Positions 47,101-56,536 of a stretch of 64,000 bases of DNA are shown piece by piece. A program made the position numbers and the translations under genes. The notes under the pieces were generated by a model. It saw only the letters and a list, made by a program, of their open reading frames with translations, ran no database searches and was not told the origin of the DNA. Within the stretch, counting starts at the first letter, position 1, and every line of letters begins with the position of its first letter. This DNA is from Phoronis australis (taxonomy: Eukaryota; Phoronida; Phoronidae), in assembly GCA_002633005.1 (NCBI GenBank), contig NMRA01000144.1:479545-543544 (forward strand), written 5' to 3'.

Positions 47101-50100
47101 GAATCTTTACTGTTTAACTCCAGCTGAAAATGACACCTCGAGATACCACAATGGTCTATTATATAGAGTAACTGACCTGGTTGACTTAATTTCCAATGTA
47201 TACATCATGTACAGTACAGTAAGTGGCATGGTGTCCACAACTTGATTACCGTAGTTCATAAAAGTGTATACAGTACTAAGATTTTTGATGCCATTGTGAC
47301 AGCCATGAAAGTTTCACTAATACCTTTCAACCACTGTTTTGATAGTACTTACCAGACTTTGTTTAACCCCAGCATTAAAGATCGACGCATGCATGCCTAG
47401 GATCAATGTTTCCCCGAAGAGAGGAAGATTCTTCTTGTAAGCATTTTAATGTGTTCGTGGGTTTGGAAGCAAGACCACCCCCAACGATTAACTCACACTG
47501 CTTTAAAGGAGCATGCCACCCAAAAAACAACCTAATTTGTATCAATTTAGATCGAGTAGTTCTACTCCATAACGACACGTATGGTTGCGTTACCTGACAC
47601 CTGACGGCAGACGGAGGTGTTGATTGAAATTATCCAATGACGTCATCGGTTTCACACACAGTCTGTTCAGCAGTTCACAACACAGGTTACTGGTGTCAGC
47701 TTATAGCTTGAAGTCATTGTTTAACACCAATTAATCATCAAACTTCGATGTAAAACCCTTAAAAATACACCGAGTTCTTATAAAAATGTGTTGTTCTATT
47801 TCGCTCTTACGGATTTATTGGTATTTGGACACACCGTAGCCTACAAAGTTCGGCAGGCCAATAAGGTCCGTAGCAGGAGCTTGGGGTCTGTTCGGAGATA
47901 ATTTCGAAGTATTTACGGTGAGATACAGACAGGAGAACCTAGATCTGTGTTGTTTTGACTTGTGATTTTTTGAGTTCTAAACACAAAACGCTTGTTATCC
48001 TGGCCAGTGGCTCGGAGCCCGATCAGGCCCGTCGCGGCTGGCTGGATTGACTCGTAAGTTATCCCGGCCAGTGGCTCGGAAACTGATCAGACATCACGAA
48101 CATAAACCAGCCAAAGTTCAGTGGAAACTAAACTTCTTCCAGCCAAGAAAATACTACACTAGTGAGCCAAGGTAATGTGCACATGCTTATGTTGGTGAAT
48201 TAGCCACGAAACTGCAAATCTACTTACTCGTCGGGGGCCGTGAATTCACGTTCCGCTTTGGCCACAGCACCGTCAGGGCAGAAATTGTACATTGACAATC
48301 ATTATTTGAGTAATGTAAATGTAAATAAAAATTCCCCTAACACCTGGCAGTAGGATGGAAATCGAGTTGTTTCACAACAGTTTCTGCCAGCAAACACTAA
48401 ATTAGCATGAGCTCACACGGCCTAGGTCATCCTGTCAATTACTCATATTGCACTTAAAGCTGATTAACACAGTGATTTATTCATTGCCGGCTTCTCAAAT
48501 CATTTGCACTCATGAACAATCCAAAGGCATGAAAAATTGCATTTAATGAGTCAGACTTTGTTTCAGTTTTATATAAGTATTGGTTAGGGTGAGAATAATT
48601 CATTTTGAAACAGAACGCTCAGTAATAAACGCATCCTGACTTAGGACGAGCTAAGTCCCGATTTCGCAGGTGGATCATTAAGTTTTACAGGCAATTAATA
48701 CGAACAGGAATACAGTGATGAAGAAATACTACAGAGGCACCACGAACAAGCTCAGACAACGGAACATATGGAGTTATTTGGTAAGCCGGCATTCGTCAGG
48801 CACTGTCGACGTCTGCAGGCCACAGACACGGAGATGTTTCACGGCCTCATACTTGCTATATACAGCGTACATTTCATTCTTCACTACCATGAGTTACTTC
48901 CTAAGCATTTCGGACTCTCCAGGAAGTAAAAAAAAACGATATACCCGCTTTCCTCGCAGCTGCTTAGTTCAGACAAGCGGGAACAATGCACCGCAACATA
49001 GCGGCATTCACTCTGCATATGAACCACTGACGTCGCTAGCGTCGTTTCTCACCTTCCCCACAGGTTAACGCGACACCTCTTGGCACGGTAAGGTCGACTG
49101 TATGCGAGGCGATGTGGATATAAACCGATTAAGATGGCAAAAAAGACTAATTAAATCGGGTGGCATTCTCCTTTAATGCCTGTACACAGGCCTTTGGAAC
49201 ATGTTTGATTGCGTATATCAAATAGGGATAACAAAATTACAAGGCACAGCCACATCGAAACGAATTCAAGAAACAGAACACTGAACATTGATACAATTTT
49301 CATACGCTCAAAATTACCGACGAATACTGTCATGGAAGGATGGGTGGAAAGACACCATATAATAAACCTCAACTTATTTTAGTGAACGTAAAAATTTTCC
49401 CACATGCTAGCATTTTTATATTATTGGTTATAAAATTTTCGACATCTAGTCTTTGGAAATGATATTATACACATCTGTATTAAAGTACACAATCTCATTA
49501 TGCGTTCATGCAAAATTGAGACCAGTAACTGAGGAAAGTGGATCTTTGAATTTGCTGTGACTGTTCATTACATCAATGTGTAGGCCTAGGTCAGCGTGCT
49601 GATGTCTTGAACATTCCAACAGGTATCAACACCATCAAAGAGTGAAATTTTTTCCCATTAAGGTAATCAATGACTAGAAATTTCCGTCACAATGTATGTG
49701 AAATAAGATTATAATTTCAAAATTTACAAAAGCCAACCATAACCCGATCACTTTTTCACTTTATGATAATAGTTGAAAACACAAGATCGTCTTATGCGAT
49801 ACTTTAAAGATGGTCGCCTGTTTATAACTACCTTATGCATTGCTCTAGCTGTCGGGATGCTGTAGCTTTAAACTTTTCTAACGTGTCTACCTTCTCATTA
49901 AGAACATGCACCGTTGTTCTCAAAGCAGCATTTTCCAACTGTAAGGCTTTTATCTGCAAAGAATTGTTATTAAAAAAGCAGCTCTTTAAAATAATGAAAA
50001 TGAATACTTAATCCTTATGAACTACTGATCACATTTAACTAAACTAAGAGTGATTTGGCATTCAGCCAGATTAATAAACTTGAGACTCAGCTCCTGAAAA

Positions 50101-53100
50101 CATTCTTAAGGGCAAAGTTGGGCAAGCCACTGGTAACTTAGTCACAATCACAGCAGGACATTGTGTAATTTCAAACAAGATACCACAGTAACATGTCAAT
50201 CAAACCAGAGTAGCTAATGGCAACTCACCTTATCTCCATAGCCACCCTCAACAGTGATCAGCCCTCTGTAACCACAGACATTGTGGTGTTCATCTAATGT
50301 AGTGCGATCACCAATAAATGGACAACCTGCAGCGTAACATATATATTTATCGGCTACTGTTTCCAAGCAACAATTACTCCTCAGTAACAATAAAACAAGA
50401 TTCTGAATAGTGTCCTGTTAACAATGTTACAGAAATTCTTCACTTATTTAGCACACAATATAGCCGACAGGTGAAATAATAGTCAAATTTCTCCACAAAA
50501 ACAAAGGTTAAGAAAAATTTAGTCCACTGCTAAGCACTTCTTGCAGTGTGTAGAGGTCATAAAACAAAATTAAGAAAAGCTTCCATTATCTGCAATAAGA
50601 TAATCAGCCATTGAAACTTGTAAAAATGAGAATTTTAGAAATTATTTTAATGCAAAATAAGTGGAGAATTACAGTAACGTATTTATTCTCAACATAAAAC
50701 ACACCACGACACACTTATTAAAGAGAGTGGTAAGATTTACATTTTTGTGGTTTATTTTAATTTTAAAGAAGTGTCAAATATCACGATAACTAAGATAACA
50801 TTATTCAAAACAGGACCACAACATGGCTTCAACAACAAGCAAGAAAACATTCAAAATTTGCAAAAACTCCACAACAAGGCAAACAAACCCCAAGGAAATA
50901 AAATATTTCTAAAGCCTTAGATCCTATGAAGTACTTGTTATTCCTTGTTTAAGTTCGAATCTGAAGTTTAAAGAATGCTGTTCTGGACAACACAGATGTC
51001 TGAACCCTCAGGAGATTGGCCACATTGTGGGTTCACATTGGTTTCAGGGGGCCCATTTGGACATTTGCCCCTGTGGCATGTATGTAAGCAGCTGCAGCAG
51101 TCAAACTGTGTCCTAAACATGTATTGTTCCAGTTGACTCACTATCATAGATCAGCATCATGTACAGGGGGAATTCAAGGCAGTCTGCAACCGGCAAAGCT
51201 CAACTGCTTACGAATGATTAATTTCAAAATATGAATCTTTAGGAGGTACAAGTTTAATAATTGATTTTATCTCTCAGGGTCTTTTGATTCTTTGACTCTG
51301 GGGCTGAAGCTAGACCTGATTACCAATGTGGGTATTTTCCCTCATTGGAAATATCCCCCTATCATTCTTCAGAGACAAACCCATAAGGTGAGCGAGGGCC
51401 TTCGTTGTCTTCACAACATGAAAATATTCAATAACTTTCATTAATCTATTATCTGACAATGACCTGTCAAAAACTTGAACAGTTGGACACCTGTTCTCAC
51501 TCCTCGACAACACCTTGTCGCACAAACCTTTTTCATGGTGCACACACTTGTGTTTCTTGCACAAAGACAGGTGACCATCCAATTCATTGCGCTTAAAGTG
51601 ACCACAGTCGGTGTTGTTTGGACAGGGAATCCTAGAGTGGGGACAGCTGGTCTCGTGGGATTTACGAGTACCTGGAGAGGAGAGTTGATGCAATGAAACC
51701 TTAACAAAGAATATTTTGGAGTCATTATAAACGTTTAAATTATGTACAACTCTAGATTTGTTTAAAATTATAGAAATACAGCAATTTAGCTCTTGTGTAA
51801 GGTATAAAATGCATGGCAGAGTTCAATGAAATTTCATTTCTTAAAAACTTTGAAACTAATTTGTACTGTGATTTCAACATGGGTTACACTATACACCTGT
51901 CATCAAAGAACACGATTTTATGGCAGCTATTATAGAATCAGTCTTGAAAATTGAAATGACAATTCTTGCAGTAGTTTTTGTGCAAAATATAAATAGAACT
52001 GAACAATTTTACCCAATGTTATTTTTTCTTGACAACCATTTGGATCGATAACATAATCGTTTCCTTCTGCCGACCAGCTAAGACCATAACGGCAATAAAC
52101 TTCTAGGTCATCAATTTGTCCCTCAAGAGCTCTGTAACAGTAAGAATACCATCATAGTACTTAACCTGAAATAAATAAAAAAACATTTTTCAATACCAAA
52201 AATTTCCACAACAGGCACAATTAAAAAATTCTGCCATGTGTAAAGTTTCCGAAAGTGAACAAATTGTCAATGAGTGCAAATGGACGCCCTGGCACTAATC
52301 TGGACACCTGGCAAGGACGCCTAATGTATCATTTGGACGCCCACTGTCAATCAGAATTTCACCAGTTTGGACTCCCATTAAGCGAAAGATGGGTGATAGT
52401 TCAAGGGTGAAATGTTGGCTTTTTCAACTCATAAAGAAATATACAATGTGTTGCAATTAAACTAAGTTCTAAGTATTGAGAAGACCTGTCAATTATTAGC
52501 ACCTGTTTGGTTGCCAAAGTGTATACAACTGCAGTCTCTGGTTTCAAAGGTCTCGGTGTAATTGTAATTCAGTGCTTTATAGAGGGACACCAACTTAAGT
52601 TAACTCCAAACTGGTGTTTCAGAGCTGTAGTATAATGTTTTTCATCTTTTTTTAAAACATCAAAAGTGAAATGTCATTATTTTAATAATATATTGTGCCA
52701 CTAGAATATTCCCATTTAAAATTTTGAGTTTGCGCCCGTTTCATACTTTTCTATGAGTGCATTTTAATATGGAGCAGCAGTGACACCTGTTGCCAAAATA
52801 TAAACCACACACATCATCTGTGCATTTTTCTTGTGTTGGTAACTGCAGCTTTGATAATTCAATGTACGAAATATAAAGCAAGTTAAGGTGATGTGATCAA
52901 CTTAATAATAGCAATTTGAGATCACCAAAAACAGCGCAATCATCGTTCAACCAATATCTGTAATATCTGTAATATATGTTTGGTAAGGTATTTGCCTGTT
53001 TTCTTAAATTTAGACATAAAATCTTGATCCAGTTTTTTTAGTAAAAAAGCTCACTACAAGGGAGCTGCTTTTGTAAACTTAGATGTAAAAGCCTTGTTCT

Positions 53101-56100
53101 ACGCATTTTTCTAAAAAAACCTTACTGTNNNNNNNNNNNNNNNNNNNNNNNNNNNNNNNNNNNNNNNNNNNNNNNNNNNNNNNNNNNNNNNNNNNNNNNN
53201 NNNNNNNNNNNNNNNNNNNNNNNNNNNNNNNNNNNNNNNNNNNGGAATCATGGACGCCCTGTAATATTGGGAACTCCATTTCGGACACCCTATTTTCGAA
53301 ATTCTGGATAAAGTCCTGAATGAGTGTCAAACAAAATCAAGGTTTATGAAAAACAGGACTTACCAGCCTATTTCAGTAAGTCTTTTGTCTTATCCACCGA
53401 TGTAAACTTAACTTATCGAAACTGTTGGTATCACTAACTCTCATAATTACAGATATTTGTCATCATTCCCATTCACAAACATTGCCATAAGCATTCAGTG
53501 TCAGGACAGTACGCCCAGGCTTGTATCCAGGATCTCTGTGTCTTATAAGCCCAGGGAGTAGCGCACATCTCAAACGCAGAATAACACCCCATACATGGAT
53601 AAACAGTGAAGAAAAAGACAATAATTCGGCGTGTTCCAAATTCAGGAAACATGCCATCTAATTGATCAACTATAAAAACACAGATCAATAGGTCAATGGA
53701 ATTAAACAAGCATCCTAGTAGAAAGGTTTTATTGTAAAGTATGCACAATATGTCAATCAGCAGCAGATGTTGGGGGCAATGGGGGTGAAACTAATGTATT
53801 TATTCAAACACTATATGTACACAAGAGCTTATAGTAGATCATAAGATGCACTCAGACCATAGAAGAAATTCACACAAAACTATATTGAAAAAACATGTAG
53901 GAGTTCCTCTACTATGACTATAAGGGACACAAAATGCAGTTTCCAAAGTGTTATAAAATTTTCCAAGATAAAACAGGTTTCGATGACAAGCTGACATGGC
54001 CCCAATTCTCAAAAGGGGCAGAAGTGAGTGAACTTTCCATTAACTAAAAACAACCCTTGTAGTTGATTATTTGTCAGTAACAGTTTATTCAGCTTTGAAA
54101 ATGCATTTTTATGGCCAAATTTTGTCGTGTTCGTAGTTTAAAACTTAAATTAAAGAACTGTTGTCAAGTTTACGAACAGGAATATTAATCGATGCTCCTG
54201 ACAAAGTGATAGTTGCAGTTGTCAAACTGAAGTTGCATTTCAGTCTGTTTATCTGGCTAAAAACATGAATTTAGCCTTTTAATCTCATAAATTGGGCCTT
54301 TTACTCTCATAAATTCGGCCTTTTTCTCTCATAAATTTGGCCTTTTGCTTTAAAAAAATCAGACTCATAACATTCTTTACCACAATAGGTTCCTATTTGG
54401 ATCGTCAACTCAAGTTGGTAACAGAAACATAATCATCTGGTAAAGATTGTTATGAGATCAATTTCATGACTTTCAGGCTTGTAAAGTAATTCAATTTTTG
54501 GTTTTAGTTAGCTTAACAGGGCAAAAGTCTGCTCACACTAATTGAACAAAGACATGTCATGTATCCTATTATACATAGATCCTGACATCATGGCTCATTC
54601 CACAAATTTTTCAATGAAATACTATTGCAATCTCATTCATTATGTGAATTACTTGCTGAATACATGGAATTCCTTCGTTTCACCATCTCAGCTCCTCTCA
54701 CATTCCGATTGCGTCATTGCAATCCTATTGACCGATATTTTCAACATCCAGGTTCTTCATTTAGATTTCCCATACTGAATGTTGATTGTTTGGATTTAAC
54801 TCATACAAAATGAGACGTAAAACACAGAGAGATTAATATTTGTTTTGTATGGTTATCCTGTGGTCCCAATTGATCATAGGAATTTTTTTTAAGTAAACCA
54901 CTTCATTCCAAGTTGGCCATTTTTGACCTGCCAAACTAACACTCAATGTAGATTACCGGTACCGGTATCTAACTTTTGAGATTTTCAGTACTCAGGTTTA
55001 CAACCTTATCTTTTTCTCAAAAAGCAGTTTTGAATTAGGACACATACCATTATGACATTGGTCTCAAAGAGTTCCTCAATCAAAATAGGCGTGAAGTCAT
55101 GACCTGGAGTATTATGAGCTAGGTCTGAAATAATGACCTGGAGTATTATGAGCTAGGTCTGAAATAATGACATGGAGTATTATGAGCCAGGTTTGAAGTA
55201 ATGACCTGGAGTATTATGAGCCAGGTTTGAAGTAATGACATGGAGTATTATGAGCCAGGTTTGAAGAAATAAAAGATTTTCAATTCCTCCTGAGCCCAGG
55301 GATCACTGCTAAACTGAGACAAAAATAAATCATTTGGTGCACCATTTAATCTCAAAAGGTACCCATTCCTAGGGTAGCTCATTGGCGGTGCACCATTGAG
55401 GGCTGGGAGGGGCTATAGCCCCCACTTTTTTCAGTGCTGGCAGGCACCCATAGTCTGTGGGCGGTGCACCACAGGGGGACTAGCGGGTTATAGCTCCCCA
55501 CTTTTTTCAGTGCTGCGCCGCCAATGTAGCTGGTCATGAACAGTCAACCATTTCATTGGCACGTCCAGCTACACAAGAATGGGAGTAGGCTACGCAACCC
55601 TGGCCTGGGGGAGCGCTACACAGTACTACGGCTTTCGGCCGTCGTGGACGTGATATCACTTTAACAACGCACAAGAAAATATAAGAAAAATAGAACAAAT
55701 GTAAACAGTCAGATATAAATTAATGGACCCTGATTTAGAGAACCAGGCAATCACTGAATAAAGGCCGTTATTTAGTGGATGAAACTGGTTCTCTAAATCA
55801 GGGTCCATTACATCCGACTAGTGCACTGTAAACTCACTCACTTGTTCAAAACCAAGTCGGCGCTTCGGCAGGGGCCGGAGTCAATCGGGCACGTGAAGTT
55901 GCTGTTCTTGAGCCTAGTTTCAATACATTTTCTACAGAACGTGTGTCCGCATCTCACGATGATCATAGGACAATCAAAGACATTATTACATTCCGTACAT
56001 AATAAATACGAAGACGGCTTTGATAGCGCAGTAAACTTGATGNCACAAGAATGGGAGTAGGCTACGCAACCCTGGCCTGGGGGAGCGCTACACTTTACAG

Positions 56101-56536
56101 TACTACGGCTTTCGGCCGTCGTGGACGTGATATCACTTTAACAACGCACAAGAAAATATAAGAAAAATAGAACAAATGTAAACAGTCAGATATAAATTAA
56201 TGGTCCCTGATTTAGAGAACCAGGCAATCACTGAATAAAGGCCGTTATTTAGTGGATGAAACTGGTTCTCTAAATCAGGGTCCATTACATCCGACTAGTG
56301 CACTGTAAACTCACTCACTTGTTCAAAACCAAGTCGGCGCTTCGGCAGGGGCCGGAGTCAATCGGGCACGTGAAGTTGCTGTTCTTGAGCCTAGTTTCAA
56401 TACATTTTCTACAGAACGTGTGTCCGCATCTCACGATGATCATAGGACAATCAAAGACATTATTACATTCCGTACATAATAAATACGAAGACGGCTTTGA
56501 TAGCGCAGTAAACTTGATGGGCAACCCGTTCGCCAT
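41099..56536 (-). CDS. TRAF7: TRAF7: RING-TRAF zinc finger-coiled coil-WD40 E3 ubiquitin ligase, 14 coding exons plus one alternative
   Basis: Minus-strand exons in order: 56536-56319, 52131-52013, 51671-51528, 50326-50229, 49953-49832, 46932-46792, 46359-46218, 45394-45290, 44605-44528, 44165-44079, 43800-43665, 42568-42423 (or 43374-43226), 41643-41524, 41146-41099. All phases agree. Total 1,704 nt, 567 residues (568 with the alternative exon). Domains: RING (CTECNNVFDCPMIIVRCGHT...CPID) at about 20-62; TRAF-type zinc fingers at about 85-190; coiled coil about 195-250; seven WD40 repeats from about 285 to the end. TRAF7 alone among TRAF proteins ends in WD40 repeats instead of a MATH domain. 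It is a cytosolic E3 ligase that binds MEKK3 through the WD40 propeller. The start at 56536 has an excellent context (AAAATGG) and gives a shorter N-terminus than human TRAF7 (670 residues). The C-terminal 15 residues are unusual. Confidence 0.94.
41524..41643 (-). CDS. TRAF7: TRAF7 exon 13: last WD40 repeat
   Basis: Acceptor CTTCTAG, donor GTAGGT, phase 0 at both ends. Encodes IWNLENMLPIQTLRRHQGAV then NSLALHGDMLITGSADHEIK, matching the last blade of TRAF7 (M-NM--TQTL-RHQGSV). Confidence 0.93.
42371..42416. repeat. Partial duplicate of the 3' end of TRAF7 exon 12a in the adjacent intron
   Basis: This stretch (CATTGTGATCTACTCAAGCT...) aligns without gaps to 42428-42473 inside exon 12a, at about three quarters identity, offset 57 bp. 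On the minus strand it follows directly after the exon's donor. It has lost the reading frame. Confidence 0.6.
42423..42568 (-). CDS. TRAF7: TRAF7 exon 12a: WD40 segment (ancestral-like version)
   Basis: Acceptor AATTTTCAG, phase 1; donor GTTTGT, phase 0; 146 nt. Encodes (G)TENNLHIFDAISQKPVRKLQ then AHVGAISCLL...ISASVDQSVQ: the end of one blade and the start of the next. HVG and SAS-D-S match vertebrate TRAF7 better than the alternative exon does. Confidence 0.92.
43226..43374 (-). CDS. TRAF7: TRAF7 exon 12b: alternative WD40 segment, probably mutually exclusive with 12a
   Basis: Acceptor TTTATTTTGTAG, phase 1; donor GTTTGA, phase 0; 149 nt. Encodes (G)TYNRCIQVFSIQSRQVIHSL then KGMTSTVTCL...ISSVNDGSVQ. 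It lines up end to end with exon 12a, about a third identical, and enters and leaves in the same phases. Using both exons would shift the frame (295 nt), so they should be alternatives. No stop or broken splice site is seen, so it is not an obvious pseudo-exon. Confidence 0.8.
43665..43800 (-). CDS. TRAF7: TRAF7 exon 11: WD40
   Basis: Acceptor CTCTTTCAG, phase 0; donor GTATTC, phase 1. Encodes DKVYSGSHNTIEIWDCTGKF then ...EFGSVYSLLVTSQYIIAG, matching the 'YSGS--TIKIWD...GSVYS' blade. Confidence 0.92.
44079..44165 (-). CDS. TRAF7: TRAF7 exon 10: WD40
   Basis: Acceptor CTCTTTTAG, donor GTGAGT, phase 0 at both ends. Encodes VWELRTLKLLHTIDGLHHWV then RALAVSPAK; the L-HWVRAL motif is characteristic of TRAF7. 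Confidence 0.93.
44528..44605 (-). CDS. TRAF7: TRAF7 exon 9: WD40
   Basis: Acceptor TTTACAG, donor GTTAGT, phase 0 at both ends. Encodes NAHSNVICAMVYTGDYLFTS then SLKVIK. Its acceptor region is partly repeated just upstream (about 44684-44760). Confidence 0.92.
44975..45037 (+). other. tRNA-like sequence (tRNA-derived SINE head or pseudo-tRNA)
   Basis: Contains an A-box-like TAGACTAGAGTG, a perfect 5-bp anticodon-type stem with a 7-base loop (TCTGC-ACCGTTA-GCAGA) and a B box with one mismatch (AGTTTGAGTCC). The missing T at loop position 33 argues against a working tRNA. In TRAF7 intron 8. Confidence 0.45.
45290..45394 (-). CDS. TRAF7: TRAF7 exon 8: WD40
   Basis: Acceptor GTGTTCAG, donor GTAAAT, phase 0 at both ends. 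Encodes VHVLTVGGSFLYSAGADFTL then RCWNLEGYEEVNCIQ. Confidence 0.93.
46218..46359 (-). CDS. TRAF7: TRAF7 exon 7: first WD40 repeat
   Basis: Acceptor CTGTCACAG, phase 2; donor GTAAGT, phase 0. Encodes SHEGEVVALASQGSRLFSGG then GDKTIKVWDLDVLGKGCIYTMKGHIDT in two parts. The LFSGG-DKTIKVWD string is the typical first blade of TRAF7. Confidence 0.94.
46792..46932 (-). CDS. TRAF7: TRAF7 exon 6: coiled-coil end and WD40 entry
   Basis: Acceptor CTTTTCAG, phase 2; donor GTAGGT, phase 2. Encodes ALTTVQEKLERLETRRETES (coiled coil), a Ser/Arg linker and FNFKCIGSLK leading into the first blade. The upstream GT at 46803 would leave the wrong phase, so 46792 was chosen. Confidence 0.88.
47505..49175. mobile_element. 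Possible DNA-transposon remnant in TRAF7 intron 5
   Basis: A TTTAAAGGAGCATGCCACCC motif at 47502-47521 faces a near-inverse copy (GGGTGGCATTCTCCTTTAAT) at 49159-49178, about 1.65 kb apart. Between them, 48708-48930 on the plus strand reads EYSDEEILQRHHEQAQTTEH and then ...DTEMFHGLILAIYSV... without stops up to TAA. That resembles a transposase-like pattern (T--E-FH--IL-Y), but I cannot name the family. Confidence 0.35.
49832..49953 (-). CDS. TRAF7: TRAF7 exon 5: coiled coil
   Basis: Acceptor TTCTTTGCAG, phase 0; donor GTAGTT, phase 2. Encodes IKALQLENAALRTTVHVLNE then KVDTLEKFKATASRQLEQCI, with heptad-spaced Leu/Val. This segment drives oligomerisation in TRAF proteins. Confidence 0.92.
50229..50326 (-). 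CDS. TRAF7: TRAF7 exon 4: last TRAF-type zinc finger
   Basis: Acceptor ACGCTGCAG, phase 1; donor GTGAGT, phase 0. Encodes (G)CPFIGDRTTLDEHHNVCGYR then GLITVEGGYGDK; the GC-F-G---T---H---C spacing fits a TRAF zinc finger. Confidence 0.92.
51528..51671 (-). CDS. TRAF7: TRAF7 exon 3: TRAF-type zinc fingers
   Basis: Acceptor CTCTCCAG, phase 1; donor GTTTGT, phase 1. Encodes TRKSHETSCPHSRIPCPNNT then DCGHFKRNELDGHLSLCKKH and KCVHHEK, with Cys/His spacing of TRAF fingers. The open frame runs on into the intron to 51310, but that part is not conserved-looking. Confidence 0.93.
52013..52131 (-). CDS. TRAF7: TRAF7 exon 2: start of TRAF zinc-finger region
   Basis: Acceptor TACTGTTACAG, phase 2; donor GTAAAA, phase 1. 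Encodes ALEGQIDDLEVYCRYGLSWS then AEGNDYVIDPNGCQEKITL. The YC-YG motif matches the first TRAF zinc-finger segment. Confidence 0.92.
53129..53243. other. Assembly gap, 115 N
   Basis: Unresolved bases in TRAF7 intron 1. Both sides carry short copies of a GGACGCCCTG motif (52286, 53252), suggesting a repeat that was hard to assemble. Confidence 0.99.
54272..54360. repeat. Short tandem repeat, ~25-bp unit, about 3.5 copies
   Basis: The unit is roughly TCTCATAAATTCGGCCTTTT, repeated at 54280, 54306 and 54330 with small changes. Confidence 0.75.
55096..55267. repeat. 34-bp tandem repeat, five copies
   Basis: The unit begins GACCTGGAGTATTATGAGCT and ends in AGGTCTGAAATAAT or AGGTTTGAAGTAAT. Two subtypes are visible (CTAGGTC and CCAGGTT). 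Confidence 0.9.
55383..55515. repeat. Two-copy tandem repeat, ~75 bp
   Basis: GGCGGTGCACCA ... TATAGC-CCCCACTTTTTTCAGTG occurs at 55384-55440 and again at 55460-55515. Confidence 0.75.
55573..56519. repeat. ~475-bp direct duplication joined by a single n, carrying a truncated RING exon copy
   Basis: 55573-56042 and 56044-56519 are nearly identical; copy 2 has a few extra bases (TACACTTTACAG versus TACACAG). Copy 1 (55842-56042) holds 201 of the 218 coding bases of TRAF7 exon 1, with its donor, but lacks the start codon. The single n at the join makes a false duplication in the assembly the simplest explanation. Confidence 0.85.
55722..55809. repeat. 88-bp palindromic hairpin element (again at 56199-56286)
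   Basis: Arms of 25 bp pair perfectly (AATGGACCCTGATTTAGAGA... at 55722-55746 with 55785-55809). The inner part (ATCACTGAATAA / TTATTTAGTGGAT) pairs too. The copy at 56199 has one arm mismatch (GGTCCC). Likely a tiny inverted-repeat transposon remnant in TRAF7 intron 1. Confidence 0.85.
56319..56536 (-). CDS. TRAF7: TRAF7 exon 1: start codon and RING domain
   Basis: ATG at 56536-56534 (context AAAATGG). Encodes MANGLPIKFTALSKPSSYLL, then the RING finger (C-x2-C ... RCGHTFCRKC ... CPID), ending ADLVLN in phase 2 at donor GTGAGT. An in-frame ATG pair upstream (56590, 56587) would add 18 residues but has a weaker context. Confidence 0.93.

Noticed and set aside
51310-51527. Extension of the TRAF7 exon 3 frame (LCDKVLSRSENRCPTVQVFD...)
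   Set aside because: A donor at 51527 in phase 1 joins to the next zinc-finger exon perfectly; the extension has no TRAF features.
53473-53748. 91-codon minus-strand open frame in TRAF7 intron 1
   Set aside because: Hydrophobic and cysteine-containing but without TRAF similarity, and the flanking exons join without it in phase.
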